The position numbers were made by a program, and so were the translations under genes. The notes beneath the pieces were generated by a model. It was given only the letters and a program-made list of their open reading frames with translations. It did no database searches and was not told the DNA's origin. A stretch of DNA of 14,577 bases from CAJBIL01 sp044359525 (GTDB taxonomy: Bacteria; Pseudomonadota; Gammaproteobacteria; Burkholderiales; Rhodocyclaceae): the NCBI GenBank assembly GCA_044359525.1, contig JBIKLY010000085.1, positions 1 through 14,577 of the forward strand. The letters are read 5' to 3'. This document shows positions 14,379-14,577 of the stretch, in pieces. The stretch's first letter is position 1. Each line of letters starts with the position of its first letter.

Positions 14379-14486
14379 GTGAAATTGATGCGCTGCGGTA
14401 CTTCGCATTAAAAGTAAGGATTAACCTAGCGTTGCCGCCTGATCGGTGCGCAGCACAAAAACGTTCTTCAACCGAGGAGACAAACC

Positions 14487-14577
14487 ATGGCAGCACAGTC
14501 CGAGAACCCCCAATCGGTCGGCAGCATTGACGCCGATCCGCAGGAAACGCAGGAATGGCAGGACGCGCTAGGCGGCG
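14487..14577 (+). CDS. aceE: Pyruvate dehydrogenase E1 component, N-terminus (3' end outside window)
   Basis: AceE is the homodimeric ThDP-dependent E1 of the pyruvate dehydrogenase complex, which makes acetyl-CoA. Only 30 residues are visible. They contain DADPQETQEWQDAL, the conserved start of gammaproteobacterial and betaproteobacterial AceE (D-DPQET-EW-DAL). The ATG has GAGGAG (14474-14479) 7 nt upstream. The rest of the protein, and the downstream aceF and lpdA expected in such operons, are outside the window. It diverges from iorA. Confidence 0.88.
   Translation, partial: MAAQSENPQSVGSIDADPQETQEWQDALGG

Overview
The window looks like chromosome from a Gram-negative, GC-rich betaproteobacterium. 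A Rhodocyclales-type organism (Dechloromonas, Azospira or Accumulibacter relatives) fits best. This is inferred from gene content: a homodimeric AceE-type pyruvate dehydrogenase, an IorA/IorB arylpyruvate oxidoreductase with an FNR/ANR-like site upstream, adjacent parE-parC, and class I PurE. No marker gene in the window settles the taxon.

Layout, left to right. (1) The 3' end of uvrA (+). (2) A small HU-type DNA-binding gene with a strong terminator. (3) A tRNA-Ala gene with anticodon CGC, with its own sigma70-type promoter and terminator. (4) A vapBC-type toxin-antitoxin pair whose promoter overlaps a perfect 7+7 bp inverted repeat. (5) parE-parC, both subunits of topoisomerase IV, 2 nt apart. 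(6) creA, a secreted periplasmic protein, then a CsgG-like lipoprotein gene ending at a bidirectional terminator. (7) A minus-strand block: a disordered Gly/Arg/Gln/Pro-rich protein, a Sua5-family threonylcarbamoyl-AMP synthase, purE and folD. (8) iorB and iorA (minus), which oxidise aryl 2-oxoacids to acyl-CoA with ferredoxin. (9) Divergent from iorA, the first 30 codons of aceE (+).

Most genes are housekeeping: DNA repair, nucleoid structure, topology, purine and one-carbon metabolism, tRNA modification. FolD supplies 10-formyl-THF for purine synthesis and is followed 14 nt later by purE, so these two probably form an operon. Two 2-oxoacid-oxidising systems, oxygen-sensitive IorAB and aerobic-type AceE, face away from each other across a shared 288-bp control region holding an FNR/ANR-like box.

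The most unusual signal is non-coding. Three large imperfect palindromes (6856-6942, 9951-10073, 12211-12312) each have arms built from four spaced copies of a 7-nt word. The word differs between elements (CACAGAG, CGCAGAG, CACCAAG) but the architecture is the same, and every copy lies between two co-directional genes. One copy carries an extra small hairpin inserted in one arm. I found no CRISPR array, prophage, insertion sequence or obvious defence island beyond the vapBC pair.
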